Notes under the pieces: generated by a model | Told to the model about the DNA's origin: nothing | What the model saw: the letters and a program-made list of their open reading frames with translations, nothing else | The model's database searches: none | NCBI GenBank assembly: GCA_038127535.1 | Contig: JAYPHU010000056.1 | Location: 1 to 11,196, forward strand | From: JAYPHU01 sp038127535 | Lineage (GTDB): Bacteria > Pseudomonadota > Alphaproteobacteria > Rhodospirillales > UBA2165 | Length of the DNA stretch: 11,196 nt | Direction: 5' to 3' | Shown here: piece after piece, positions 1 to 7,013 of the stretch | Numbering within the stretch: the first letter of the stretch is position 1 | How the letters are laid out: the number at the start of each line of letters is the position of its first letter | Translations under genes and position numbers: made by a program

Positions 1-2
1 TC

Positions 3-119
3 AGACAGGCGCAGGCCGTCATCAACACATGGCTCAAACAATACAACCATATCCGCCCTCACCAGGCCCTAAATATGAGACCGCCCGTGCCAGAGACTCT
101 GCAGACAGGTGGTACTTAA
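3..119 (+). CDS. IS3-family transposase (OrfB, integrase core), C-terminal end only
   Basis: Reading frame 3 is open from the left edge and ends in TAA at 117-119, giving 38 residues. They contain the block YNHIRPHQAL followed by NMRPPVPETL, the typical C-terminal tail of DDE (rve-type) transposases of IS3-family elements, which cut and join the element's ends. The catalytic DDE residues and the N-terminus lie outside the window, so this is the tail of a gene that may be intact upstream. The family call rests on the YNxxRPHxAL pattern; IS481-type transposases have a related tail and are a less likely alternative. The stop lies 15 bp before the probable right end of the element, the usual tight arrangement in IS3 elements. 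Confidence 0.8.
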   Translation, partial: RQAQAVINTWLKQYNHIRPHQALNMRPPVPETLQTGGT

Positions 120-295
120 AGAGGGGGCTGGACACTGCCGATTTGTTGGTGGCCGTGCATCGTGGGGTAGAGCAGCAAGTGTGACGCACGCTGGTTTTTT
201 GGAGGCGTAGAGTTTCCGACCAATTCCGCGTCGCGAAAAACAACCCAGATCTCTGCTTGGTCTATATCCCAATAACATTTGTCAAAGAAGTTCAT
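116..295 (-). pseudogene. Small unrecognised gene truncated by the IS end
   Basis: A minus-strand frame starting at ATG 295 (or an in-frame ATG at 319) encodes about 59 residues. It begins MNFFDKCYWDIDQAEIWVVF and continues RDAELV. The aromatic and charged residues, especially a W-D-I-D-Q-A-E-I-W pattern followed by an FRD motif, look like real protein and recall the start of small uncharacterised proteobacterial proteins, but I cannot name a family. The last residues (VQPPL) and the TAA stop at 116-118 come from the inferred IS terminus, so the original gene would have continued beyond it and is now cut off. No clear ribosome binding site decides between the two starts. It points the same way as the binding-protein gene that ends at 433 and could have been the last gene of that set. 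Confidence 0.45.
120..134 (+). mobile_element. Probable right terminus of the IS element (3' terminal inverted repeat)
   Basis: Just after the transposase stop, the sequence gagggggctggaca reads on the other strand as TGTCCAGCCCCCTC. IS3 elements begin TG and end CA, so the element most likely ends at 134. The left copy of the repeat and any target duplication are outside the window, so the exact border is inferred. A minus-strand reading frame entering from 295 continues without a break to this point and stops inside the element, which fits an insertion border here. Confidence 0.45.
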
Positions 296-432
296 AGCTA
301 ACGGATAGCACGACGACAATCGTAATCATAGAGATGGGGTTAAACTGGTCGGTTTTCGATCCGAGAGCAGAAGTAGTCTGATGTCCAAAGTGCCGACCGC
401 TCCTGACCCTTAGCTGCCATACCGCCTTCAGT
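135..432. other. Spacer between the IS end and the binding-protein gene
   Basis: This stretch of about 300 bp holds the truncated small gene (up to 295 or 319 on the minus strand). Between there and 432 I see no convincing gene, no strong hairpin followed by a T-run, and no RNA gene. Short open frames here, including one overlapping the 3' end of the downstream gene, look random in composition. Confidence 0.5.
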
Positions 433-1371
433 TCAAACTTCGGCTTTGTTTGTGGCCACACCCCCGTTCCCATCGACTTCTTGCATCGCTGCTAGAGCCA
501 GTTCGCCGTCGATACAGTCCTCGTAGGTTGCCCCGGATTTGATCAAACCACCAGAGAGGCAGGCGTCCCGTAATCGTTCGAAACCGTCCCGCGGCAGTAT
601 CGGATTGTTCCCCCAGATGCCCGCGGCTTTGTAACGGTTGATGCAGTCCGTCAGGGTTGTCGCATCTAGAGTTGGAAAATAGGGAGCAAGAACCGCCGCA
701 ATCTCAGGTGCTTCGTTTTCGCGCAGCCAGAGTTGCATGCGATACGTTGCGCGAGTCATGGCAAGGCATTCACCGCGCCTGTCAGCGACCGTATGTCTGT
801 TGGCGAACAATGTGGTATAGGACGTCGCCCCGCGCGAGGCCGACACGTACCAGATATGACCCTGCCCTTCTGACAAGAGCGTCGTAACATACGGCTCAAA
901 CACCTGGATGACGTCAACCGTTCCGTCTTGAAAAGCGTGGACATTTTCCTCCATGGTCCGGCCGCCGATCCGGTCCAGGGAATACGGATTTATCCCGGCC
1001 TGGCGAAGATCATCCTGCAGGCACATCCAGGGTGTCGGCACCTCGCTCACAGTAGCCAGGCGGCAATCTTTCAGATCAGACATCTGAAATGAGGGGCGAG
1101 GTTCTGTTCCAATCAGGAAAAACGGATCGCGTGTGACCACTTCGCAGTATCCAACCAACTGGCAGGCCGGGTCCTGATCACGTCCCACAAGGAGTCGCAT
1201 GGGGCCACCCCACCATATGTCTTCCGCATCAGGCCCGGGGATGGGCTGGGGCGCATCAGAGCTGATAATGCGCATATCCAAACCTTCGTCCCGGTAAAAG
1301 CCGAGCGCCTCCACCAGGTAGAAAGGCGAATAAAATACACTTCGAAAATTCTCGTACAGCTTAATGGTCAC
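433..1371 (-). CDS. Leaderless NMT1/THI5-like (ABC-type substrate-binding fold) protein
   Basis: The protein has 312 residues from a GTG start at 1371, chosen because GGAG lies 8 bp upstream. The frame is open further upstream, but the extension looks non-coding. The N-terminal half (residues 5-35, YENFRSVFYSPFYLVEALGF then YRDEGLDM) matches the start of the NMT1/THI5/SsuA binding-protein fold, where a closed two-lobed domain holds a small organic ligand. There is no signal peptide or membrane segment: the fold begins within the first few residues. It is therefore probably cytoplasmic, unlike a normal transporter binding protein. The Cys-rich CCCFC motif of true THI5 pyrimidine synthases is absent. 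No ABC permease or ATPase gene is nearby; the neighbour is a TctA permease ending at 1494. It could be an intracellular ligand sensor, an enzyme using this fold (4,5-dihydroxyphthalate decarboxylase is one known case), or a binding protein exported in an unseen way. The fold is fairly secure; the function is not. Confidence 0.7.
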   Translation of the reverse strand: MTIKLYENFRSVFYSPFYLVEALGFYRDEGLDMRIISSDAPQPIPGPDAEDIWWGGPMRLLVGRDQDPACQLVGYCEVVTRDPFFLIGTEPRPSFQMSDLKDCRLATVSEVPTPWMCLQDDLRQAGINPYSLDRIGGRTMEENVHAFQDGTVDVIQVFEPYVTTLLSEGQGHIWYVSASRGATSYTTLFANRHTVADRRGECLAMTRATYRMQLWLRENEAPEIAAVLAPYFPTLDATTLTDCINRYKAAGIWGNNPILPRDGFERLRDACLSGGLIKSGATYEDCIDGELALAAMQEVDGNGGVATNKAEV

Positions 1372-1418
1372 AATAACTACTCCAGGGCTCAGGCCGAACC
1401 GGAACGCGGGGCCGGCGC

Positions 1419-1437
1419 CACACAAACTTTTGTAGTG
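1419..1437. promoter_or_regulatory. Imperfect palindrome upstream of the NMT1/THI5-like gene
   Basis: The arms ACAAA and TTTGT flank a 2-bp CT centre, extended by outer CAC and GTG arms with one extra A on the right. It lies 48 bp upstream of the GTG start at 1371, inside the 122-bp gap after tctA. It could be an operator or a small RNA hairpin. No T-run follows on the minus strand, so it is not a standard terminator. Confidence 0.3.
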
Positions 1438-1493
1438 TCACGCACCTCGGCGTCGAGCAAAACGGTCTTTTCGCCGGTTTAGAATTCGGGCGT

Positions 1494-2996
1494 TTAGAGG
1501 GACTCAAAACGTTCTTTCCGCCGGGCTGCGCGCACGTCTCTGACAATGGCGAAGATAAGAGATGCCGCTGCGGCTAATAGGAGCCCCAGGCTGATCGGAT
1601 CGGTGAAGAAAACGGAATAGCTGCCGTCGGAAAGGATCAGCGCGCGGCGTAGTGAAATTTCAATCATATCGCCGAGGACCAAACCAATGACCACCGGGAT
1701 CAGAGGAAATCCGAATTTCCGCAAGATGTGACCGATAAGGCCAATCACCAGCATCACCACCACGTCTCCAATGCTGCCGCCGACACTGAATGCGCCGATG
1801 AAGGCGACACTGAAGATGAGAGCCGCTAACACGGGCGGCGGAACTTCCACCACCTTGAGCCAAACACGAATAAATTTAAGTCCCAAAAACAGCATCACAA
1901 AGTTGGCCAAAAACAGCGACGTAAAAATGCCGAATACGATGTCGGGATGTTTTTCAAACAGCTGAGGTCCGGGATTAATATTCTGCAGGGCGAGAGCGCC
2001 TAAGAGAATTGCCGTGCTGCCGGATCCCGGAACACCGAGCGTCAGAAGCGGGACAAGCGCGCCGCCGACGGTTGCGTTATTAGCGGTTTCCGACGCGCAA
2101 ACACCTTCGGGCGCGCCCTTGCCGAATTTTTCCGGTGTTGAGGAGACCCGTTTTGCTTCGTTGTAGGCGACAATGCTGCCGATAGACGCGCCGGCGCCAG
2201 GCATGACTCCGATGATCGTTCCCAAAATGCTGGAGATCGACAACGTCTTCCAAAGGCCCGCGAATTCGCGCCATGATATCCGCTCGGTGGAAATTTTGGT
2301 GGTATCGATGATGCGGCTTTTCAATTGTGATTCGAGAATGTGAAACACTTCGGTAATGGCAAACAAGCCCAACATGGCGGCGACGAACGACACACCATCC
2401 CAAAGAGCCGGTTGGCCGAACGTAAAGCGGAATGTTCCGGTCATCGGTTCCGCGCCCACACTCTCGATCAGCAGACCGATCATCGCTGCGATCAGGCCCT
2501 TGATCCAGTTGCCGCTCACCAGGCTGGCAACAATAGTAAGTCCGAAAATGCCTAACGCAAAAAACTGGATGGGCCCGAAAGCGATGGCCACTTTGGCCAG
2601 CGGGATCGAAAAAAGGACAAGACAGATTGTGCTGAATACGCCTCCCGCCGTCGACGACATAATCGACACACTCAATGCCCTTCCGGTCTGGCCCTGTTGT
2701 GTAAGAGGATAGCCGTCTATTGCCGTGATGGCCCCGGAAGGTGTTCCCGGCGTATTGATTGTTATGGCTGTAATCGACCCCCCGTATTCAGCGCCGACGT
2801 ATATCGAAATAAGGAGAACGATTGCGACGATAGGCGTCAGAACAAACGTAAAGGGAATCATCAAAGCCAGGCCGGTGGGACCACTAAGACCCGGCATGGC
2901 ACCCACAACAATCCCGAGCCCGACGCCTAATACCATAGCGACAAGTACTTGCCATTGACCGAGTTGGCTTACGCCTAGGATCCAATTTTCAAGCAT
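1494..2996 (-). CDS. tctA: Tripartite tricarboxylate transporter, large permease subunit TctA
   Basis: This 500-residue integral membrane protein is of full family length. The start ATG at 2996 has AGGAAA just upstream. It carries the paired conserved motifs of TctA: GAMPGLSGPTG (32-42) and YGGSITAITINTPGTPSGAI (71-90) followed by DGYP in the first half, then GVMPGAGASIGSIVAYNEAK (263-282), a FGKGAPEGVCASETANNA block (291-308) and LTLGVPGSGSTAILLGAL (318-335) in the second. Many hydrophobic segments fill the rest. TctA is the main membrane channel of a secondary, ion-gradient-driven carboxylate transporter fed by a periplasmic binding protein. It lies 32 bp downstream of tctB, in the usual order C-B-A, so the set is very probably one transcript. 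The substrate cannot be predicted from TctA. The symbol is by family; the substrate need not be a tricarboxylate. Confidence 0.95.
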   Translation of the reverse strand: MLENWILGVSQLGQWQVLVAMVLGVGLGIVVGAMPGLSGPTGLALMIPFTFVLTPIVAIVLLISIYVGAEYGGSITAITINTPGTPSGAITAIDGYPLTQQGQTGRALSVSIMSSTAGGVFSTICLVLFSIPLAKVAIAFGPIQFFALGIFGLTIVASLVSGNWIKGLIAAMIGLLIESVGAEPMTGTFRFTFGQPALWDGVSFVAAMLGLFAITEVFHILESQLKSRIIDTTKISTERISWREFAGLWKTLSISSILGTIIGVMPGAGASIGSIVAYNEAKRVSSTPEKFGKGAPEGVCASETANNATVGGALVPLLTLGVPGSGSTAILLGALALQNINPGPQLFEKHPDIVFGIFTSLFLANFVMLFLGLKFIRVWLKVVEVPPPVLAALIFSVAFIGAFSVGGSIGDVVVMLVIGLIGHILRKFGFPLIPVVIGLVLGDMIEISLRRALILSDGSYSVFFTDPISLGLLLAAAASLIFAIVRDVRAARRKERFESL

Positions 2997-3028
2997 ATGG
3001 TTTTCCTATGCTACCGGTCATGGGAAGG

Positions 3029-3496
3029 TCAGGGCAAAATCGTTGGTAGGAACTGCAGCGGCAAAGGCACACGCAGCAGCAAGATAAAAAACAAATAGAC
3101 GAAAATGAGGAAGCTGGCGGTGACAAAAATGATGTTCTTTGGCCTGACACCCGCAATCCATAGCAACAGCGGAAGAGAAATGCCGACAGCCACAAAGGCG
3201 GAGAGCTCTTCAAATGCCAGCGCCTGGAACAGCATGGCACCGGCCGCCAGAGGAACTTTGTACCAATATCCCCATTCCACCGGACCCGCTGCGGGTGTCA
3301 TACGCACCGACTGGATGATCAGTGCTACTGACAGTAGAGCGATCCCGGCCAGCAATAACTGTGGAAAAAAGGCCGGACCGAGGGTTTTCACCATGCCGGT
3401 TTCCACGTTGAAATTGGTTGTTTCAATCCAACCGAATATCGATGCGACGATCAATGAGAGGGCGACGATAATCTCGCCGCCCTTCCTACTTGTCAT
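3029..3496 (-). CDS. tctB: Tripartite tricarboxylate transporter, small permease subunit TctB
   Basis: This 155-residue protein has about four hydrophobic segments, roughly at residues 8-24, 43-62, 77-114 (including a re-entrant or split helix) and 119-145. The motif LGPAFFPQLLLAGIALL, about residues 39-55, is the TctB hallmark (xGPxxFPxxxA). TctB is poorly conserved but essential in known TTT systems, pairing with TctA in the inner membrane. The length is normal for the family. The ribosome binding site is weak; the start at 3496 was kept because the protein begins directly with a positively charged cytoplasmic end (MTSRKGGE) before the first helix. It lies 55 bp after tctC and 32 bp before tctA. 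Confidence 0.9.
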   Translation of the reverse strand: MTSRKGGEIIVALSLIVASIFGWIETTNFNVETGMVKTLGPAFFPQLLLAGIALLSVALIIQSVRMTPAAGPVEWGYWYKVPLAAGAMLFQALAFEELSAFVAVGISLPLLLWIAGVRPKNIIFVTASFLIFVYLFFILLLRVPLPLQFLPTILP

Positions 3497-3551
3497 GTCG
3501 ATATACCATGTAAGCGACTCGCTCGTGACTGATCAGATCAGTTTAAGCCAG

Positions 3552-4526
3552 CTACTTTGCAAAGTGTTTTCTGAGGTCACTAACTTGTTTGTTGAAAAAG
3601 GCGTCAAATTTTGTCGGTCCACCCAGATAACCACTTAAAATATTCTGAGATGAGGCATATTTAACATATTCCGGGTCCTTGAGAATCTTCTGCAAGGCAC
3701 CATGTAGCTTATCGATCACTGGCTGTGGCGTTCCTTTCTTGACGAGTACGCCGCGCCAAATCGCTGCTTGAACATTGAACCCACCTTCCTGGAAGGTCGG
3801 CCAATCCGGATAGGCAGGGAGCCGTTTGTCATGGGCAATTCCCAGCATGCGTAATTTGCCCGCCTGGACTTGATCAATGATCTCGCCAGGATTGAGGATC
3901 GCCGCATCAATATGATTACCAAGCAGCATAGCCTTCATTTCATTGGCCTTGCGGGACGGCACGTATTTAATTTCGGATTTTTTAATCGCTGCAGACTGGA
4001 GAAGAAGGTCTACCGTGTAGGGATCCATTCCCACCGAATGCGCACCGGTCCAGCGTAATTTGCCCGGGTTGGATTTGATCCATGTGGTTAGATCCTTAAA
4101 GGATTTCCATTTTGAGTCGGCTCGTACACCAACACCTTGCGGATCCACCTGCATACGCGTTACGCCAATCCAGTCAGTTTCCTTAAACGGAACCTTGCCA
4201 AGGGCAATAACGATGGCAGTGGTAGTGGTATCCAGGAAAATCGTGTGGCCATCCGCCTTGCGCTTTTGTATGTAAGCTTGAGCCACGGCACCCGACCCGC
4301 CCTTTTTGTAAAGCGCTGCAGCGGAGCCACCGATATACTTGGGCAATAGTTGAGCGATCTTATGTCCAAGCACATTTGCTCCCGACCCAGGGCCCGCTTT
4401 CACGACGACTTCGATGGGTCGTTCAGGGAACTCGGCCTGAGCCGGTTGAGCGAAGACCAACGAGAGGGTCACGCAGACCGAGGCAGCAATTGCATAATTA
4501 AAATGGGTGAGTTTGTGCTTATTCAT
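3552..4526 (-). CDS. tctC: Bug-family (TctC) periplasmic substrate-binding protein of the TTT system
   Basis: The protein has 324 residues, with a strong GGAGG five bases before the ATG at 4526. A signal peptide is clear: a Lys/His-rich start, a hydrophobic stretch (11-26) and a probable AQA|E cleavage after residue 31. The mature protein begins with the FPERPIEVVV strand typical of Bug proteins, then the glycine loop AGPGSGANVLGHKIA (44-58), and later the KVPFKETDWIGVTRMQVDPQ and PGKLRWTG segments of the family. It catches the carboxylate ligand in the periplasm and delivers it to TctA/TctB, encoded immediately downstream. The usual loop in this family is PGGxxDxxAR; here Asp is replaced by Asn51 and Arg by His55, hinting at an unusual ligand. 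Strong translation initiation fits the high copy number expected for a binding protein. Family very secure; ligand unknown. Confidence 0.93.
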   Translation of the reverse strand: MNKHKLTHFNYAIAASVCVTLSLVFAQPAQAEFPERPIEVVVKAGPGSGANVLGHKIAQLLPKYIGGSAAALYKKGGSGAVAQAYIQKRKADGHTIFLDTTTTAIVIALGKVPFKETDWIGVTRMQVDPQGVGVRADSKWKSFKDLTTWIKSNPGKLRWTGAHSVGMDPYTVDLLLQSAAIKKSEIKYVPSRKANEMKAMLLGNHIDAAILNPGEIIDQVQAGKLRMLGIAHDKRLPAYPDWPTFQEGGFNVQAAIWRGVLVKKGTPQPVIDKLHGALQKILKDPEYVKYASSQNILSGYLGGPTKFDAFFNKQVSDLRKHFAK

Positions 4527-4635
4527 GAATACCTCCTGCAGTAGATTTGATTAGTTTGTTATAATGCAGAGCTTAGCTAAAATTTTGCGTCAAAGTCCAA
4601 CATAATAGTAAAGCCAATGATCCTGTTAGCACTCT
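4527..4635 (-). promoter_or_regulatory. Leader between the oxidoreductase gene and tctC
   Basis: The 109 bp are AT-rich compared with the flanking genes. On the minus strand they contain TTGACG and, 23 bp further, TATAAC. That spacing is too wide for a standard sigma70 promoter, so I do not claim one. The palindromic TTAGCTAA lies between them. There is no clear terminator after the oxidoreductase stop, so tctCBA may be read partly from the upstream gene and partly from a local promoter. Confidence 0.25.
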
Positions 4636-5709
4636 CTAGGTTAAGGAGATTGTCTCGCCAGTTCTAACCGATTCTTCAATAGCCAAGCAGATACTCAGGG
4701 TACGACGCCCCTCTTCCAATGTTGTATGACCGCAACGGGCTCCCGTTATTAGGTGATCAAGCCAGGATCGGGTCTCGTTGGCGATGGGTCCCCAGAAATC
4801 ATCCAGCGCCCAATCACCGGAAGAGTTGGTTTGCATAAAAAGCATTTTGGCGTCGTGATCCGGGACATAATTGTGCGGAATACCCTTTTCCGAAAATAAG
4901 ATGCTGTCCCGGTTATCGACGTCGAGCAGGATGGCACCCTCGTCCCCGTATACCTCAAACCGGGGGCTCTGCCCAAACGTAGGGTAGGTGGCCGGAAGCG
5001 CGTAAAATATACCGATATTGGCGATTGCACCTGTTTCGAAGGTGATAAGGGCCCAGGTGGAGTCATTTGTATCATGGCCCAAATCCCGAAACACCTTTCC
5101 GTTGCCGCGCGCGATCACTTCGACCGGACGAATACCTTCAAGATACCAGCAGACCATGTCGACGTAATAGGTCAGGACATCCAACACTATCGACGCCTCA
5201 GGGGATCGTTTCAAAATCTCCAGCATTTGCGCCCGGGTGTTTATGACACGGGACTGGATGGATATTATTTCGCCGACGCGGCCCGCGGCGATATGCTCCT
5301 TCGCCATCATCCAGCGCCGGTCATGGCGGCGCGAATAACCGATCACCACCTCGACGCCCGATTTTTTAACCGCATCGGCTATGAGGTCGCCATCTTCCAA
5401 CGTGAGCGCCAGGGGCTTCTCCAAAAACACTGGTTTTCCCAATTCGACCGCTTGAACAACCGCTTCAACATGCTCATGTTCTGGGGTTGCGACCACGACG
5501 GCATCTACTTCCGGATGGGAAATTGCAGCATAATTGTCATCGGTGACCAGGTGGGCGCCGGTCCGCTGGGCCAAAACGTCCGCGCGGGTTTTGTCCTGAT
5601 CCGAAACGGCTAAAAACCGAACAGAGGGATGCCGCGCCGCCATGCTGGCTCGTAACGTCCCAATCCTGCCTGAACCGATGACGGCAATTCCGAGTTCTTT
5701 CTTTTCCAT
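4636..5709 (-). CDS. Gfo/Idh/MocA-family NAD(P)-dependent oxidoreductase
   Basis: This is a 357-residue protein. The ATG at 5709 (MEKKELGIAVIGSGRIG) follows GGGAGGATGTG; a longer frame to 5853 would overlap the divergent gene and has no homology-like content. The N-terminal Rossmann domain shows the dinucleotide loop GSGRIG (12-17) and the EKP motif (97-99), whose Lys98 is the conserved catalytic lysine. The C-terminal alpha/beta domain begins near 125. In inositol dehydrogenase-like members a D-x3-H pair completes the active site; here Asp177 is present but the His position is Tyr181 (LDVLTYYVD). The family oxidises or reduces sugars, polyols and other hydroxy compounds with NAD(H) or NADP(H). 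It heads the minus-strand set leading to the transporter, 109 bp before tctC, so it probably acts on the imported compound or a derivative. Substrate unknown. Confidence 0.88.
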   Translation of the reverse strand: MEKKELGIAVIGSGRIGTLRASMAARHPSVRFLAVSDQDKTRADVLAQRTGAHLVTDDNYAAISHPEVDAVVVATPEHEHVEAVVQAVELGKPVFLEKPLALTLEDGDLIADAVKKSGVEVVIGYSRRHDRRWMMAKEHIAAGRVGEIISIQSRVINTRAQMLEILKRSPEASIVLDVLTYYVDMVCWYLEGIRPVEVIARGNGKVFRDLGHDTNDSTWALITFETGAIANIGIFYALPATYPTFGQSPRFEVYGDEGAILLDVDNRDSILFSEKGIPHNYVPDHDAKMLFMQTNSSGDWALDDFWGPIANETRSWLDHLITGARCGHTTLEEGRRTLSICLAIEESVRTGETISLT

Positions 5710-5840
5710 CACATCCTCCCGTAACTGAACAATAGCCCTATGGACAGAAGATATGATGATCAAAATCGATTGGGCGTAAAGACTCTTTGTGGTTTGCTGG
5801 TTTCTGAACTCTTCACACAAGACACAGGGGGTCAAAACTG
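5710..5840. promoter_or_regulatory. Divergent intergenic region between oxidoreductase and hydrolase genes
   Basis: The 131 bp separate two starts facing away from each other, so promoters for both directions should lie here. I see ribosome binding sites at both ends (GGGAGG on the minus strand, AGGGGG on the plus strand) and an AT-rich centre with TGATCA and ATCGAT. No -35/-10 pair on either strand is convincing. Shared control of both genes by one regulator is plausible, but no regulator gene is in the window. Confidence 0.45.
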
Positions 5841-7013
5841 ATGAAACGTTCAATTCGAAAACGGGACGGCCAGCAGTGGATCAATGACTATATGCTCAAG
5901 GTGACGGGCCGGCCGGTTCACTACGAACTGGATTCGCGGCTGCTTCCCGCTCAGGCAAAGAGTATGCGTATGGTGACAAAATACGCGGTGCAGGAAGCTG
6001 AGCATGCGGAAAACTTGGCGCGCTCCGCTGAACGGCACGGCGATGTTATCAATGCCCGTGCCCTGTATCGCACAGCATCCGAGCGTTTCCGGGAGGCTCA
6101 GCACTTTATGATTCCGGCAGACAATCCTGACCGTTGGCCCCTCTTGGCAAAAGCCGTGGACTGCGCGAAGCGGATGCACGATTTAATGGACTATCCCGTT
6201 GAAACGGTTGAAATACCCTTCGGCGACAAATCGCTGCCGGGCGTCCTCCACCTGCAACCCGGTGGCGTAAAGGCCCCAGCCATCGTCTTCATTCCAGGCA
6301 TGGACAATACGAAAGAAAACTATCCAAATCCTTTGGACAACGAGTTCCATCAACGGGGTATGCACGTCTTGGCAATAGACGGTCCGGGCCAAGGTGAAGC
6401 GCTCGAACGCGGGATCTTCGTGACTCCTGACAACCACGCTGCTGCTGCGACAGTTGCCTATGAATTCTTGGCTGCCCGGGATGACGTTGACGAGAAACGT
6501 ATTGGATTGTCCGGGCGCAGTTTTGGCTCCTTCTGGTCCATGCGGGCCGCGGCGGATGAACACCGCTACGCGGCTGTGGCAAGCGCTGTCGCCTGCTACT
6601 ACTGGGATTTACTGACGATCTTCGATGAAGCGGCAATCCGGTTTAAACAGGTTTTTATGACCATGGCGGGCATGGACGATGAGGCCGCCTTCGACAAAAT
6701 GTGCGAGGGGATTACGCTGCGAGGTCACGCCGACCGCATCACGTGTCCGGTCCTGATGTGCATCGGGGAATTTGATCCGCTCAATCCACTGGAGGACGCT
6801 GAAAAGGTCTATGACGCTCTCAATTGTCCAAAGGAGATGTGGATATTTGAAGACGAGTTTCATTCCATCCACACGACAAAGCCGATGTGTGGCCGACAGA
6901 CCTTCCATTTTATCGCAGAATGGATGGACCGGGCCTTAAACGGACGGCTGCCGGCCACGCTGGACCGAAAGGCCTTCATCCAGAAAGACGGGTCCGGTAT
7001 GTACGAGGACTAG
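5841..7013 (+). CDS. Alpha/beta hydrolase resembling 2,6-dihydroxypseudooxynicotine hydrolase
   Basis: This 390-residue enzyme has an AGGGGG ribosome binding site ahead of ATG 5841. Residues 1-115 are a mainly helical N-terminal region, unlike small esterases. The hydrolase core follows, with an oxyanion-side HGG-like strand IVFIPGMDNTKENY (148-161), the DGPGQGE motif (180-186), nucleophile elbow GRSFGS (225-230, Ser227), acid GEFDPLNP (309-316, Asp312) and EFHSIH (339-344), where His341 is the likely catalytic base. Ser-Asp and Asp-His spacings of 85 and 29 are very close to those I recall for 2,6-dihydroxypseudooxynicotine hydrolase (Ser217, Asp300, His329), which breaks a C-C bond in nicotine breakdown. 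FrsA/DUF1100-type proteins are related alternatives. It would cleave a 1,3-diketone-like, ester or similar intermediate in the cytoplasm. It is the only complete plus-strand gene, between two minus-strand sets. Family strong; reaction inferred. Confidence 0.88.
   Translation: MKRSIRKRDGQQWINDYMLKVTGRPVHYELDSRLLPAQAKSMRMVTKYAVQEAEHAENLARSAERHGDVINARALYRTASERFREAQHFMIPADNPDRWPLLAKAVDCAKRMHDLMDYPVETVEIPFGDKSLPGVLHLQPGGVKAPAIVFIPGMDNTKENYPNPLDNEFHQRGMHVLAIDGPGQGEALERGIFVTPDNHAAAATVAYEFLAARDDVDEKRIGLSGRSFGSFWSMRAAADEHRYAAVASAVACYYWDLLTIFDEAAIRFKQVFMTMAGMDDEAAFDKMCEGITLRGHADRITCPVLMCIGEFDPLNPLEDAEKVYDALNCPKEMWIFEDEFHSIHTTKPMCGRQTFHFIAEWMDRALNGRLPATLDRKAFIQKDGSGMYED

Noticed and set aside
433..1371. 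Thiamine-pyrimidine synthase (THI5) function for the NMT1-like gene
   Set aside because: The CCCFC-type cysteine motif of those enzymes is absent, and no thiamine gene is nearby.
179..1445. Near-identical 11-mers GTGTGACGCAC (179-189) and GTGTCACGCAC (1435-1445)
   Set aside because: They differ by one base, lie in unrelated settings and are short enough to be chance.
1441..1493. Terminator after tctA (ACCGGCGAAAAGACCGTTTT on the minus strand)
   Set aside because: The arms pair over only three or four bases, so the stem is too weak to call despite the short T-run.
3105..3638. Plus-strand open frame of 177 residues
   Set aside because: It covers tctB and the end of tctC in antisense; both of those genes are well supported by family motifs.
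5074..5613. Plus-strand open frame of 179 residues
   Set aside because: It lies entirely within the oxidoreductase gene on the other strand and shows no coherent domain; it is a shadow of that coding sequence.
5710..5853. Longer start for the Gfo/Idh/MocA gene at 5853
   Set aside because: It would overlap the start of the divergent hydrolase at 5841, and the extra 48 residues precede a standard N-terminus (MEKKELGIAVIG) that has its own GGGAGG site.
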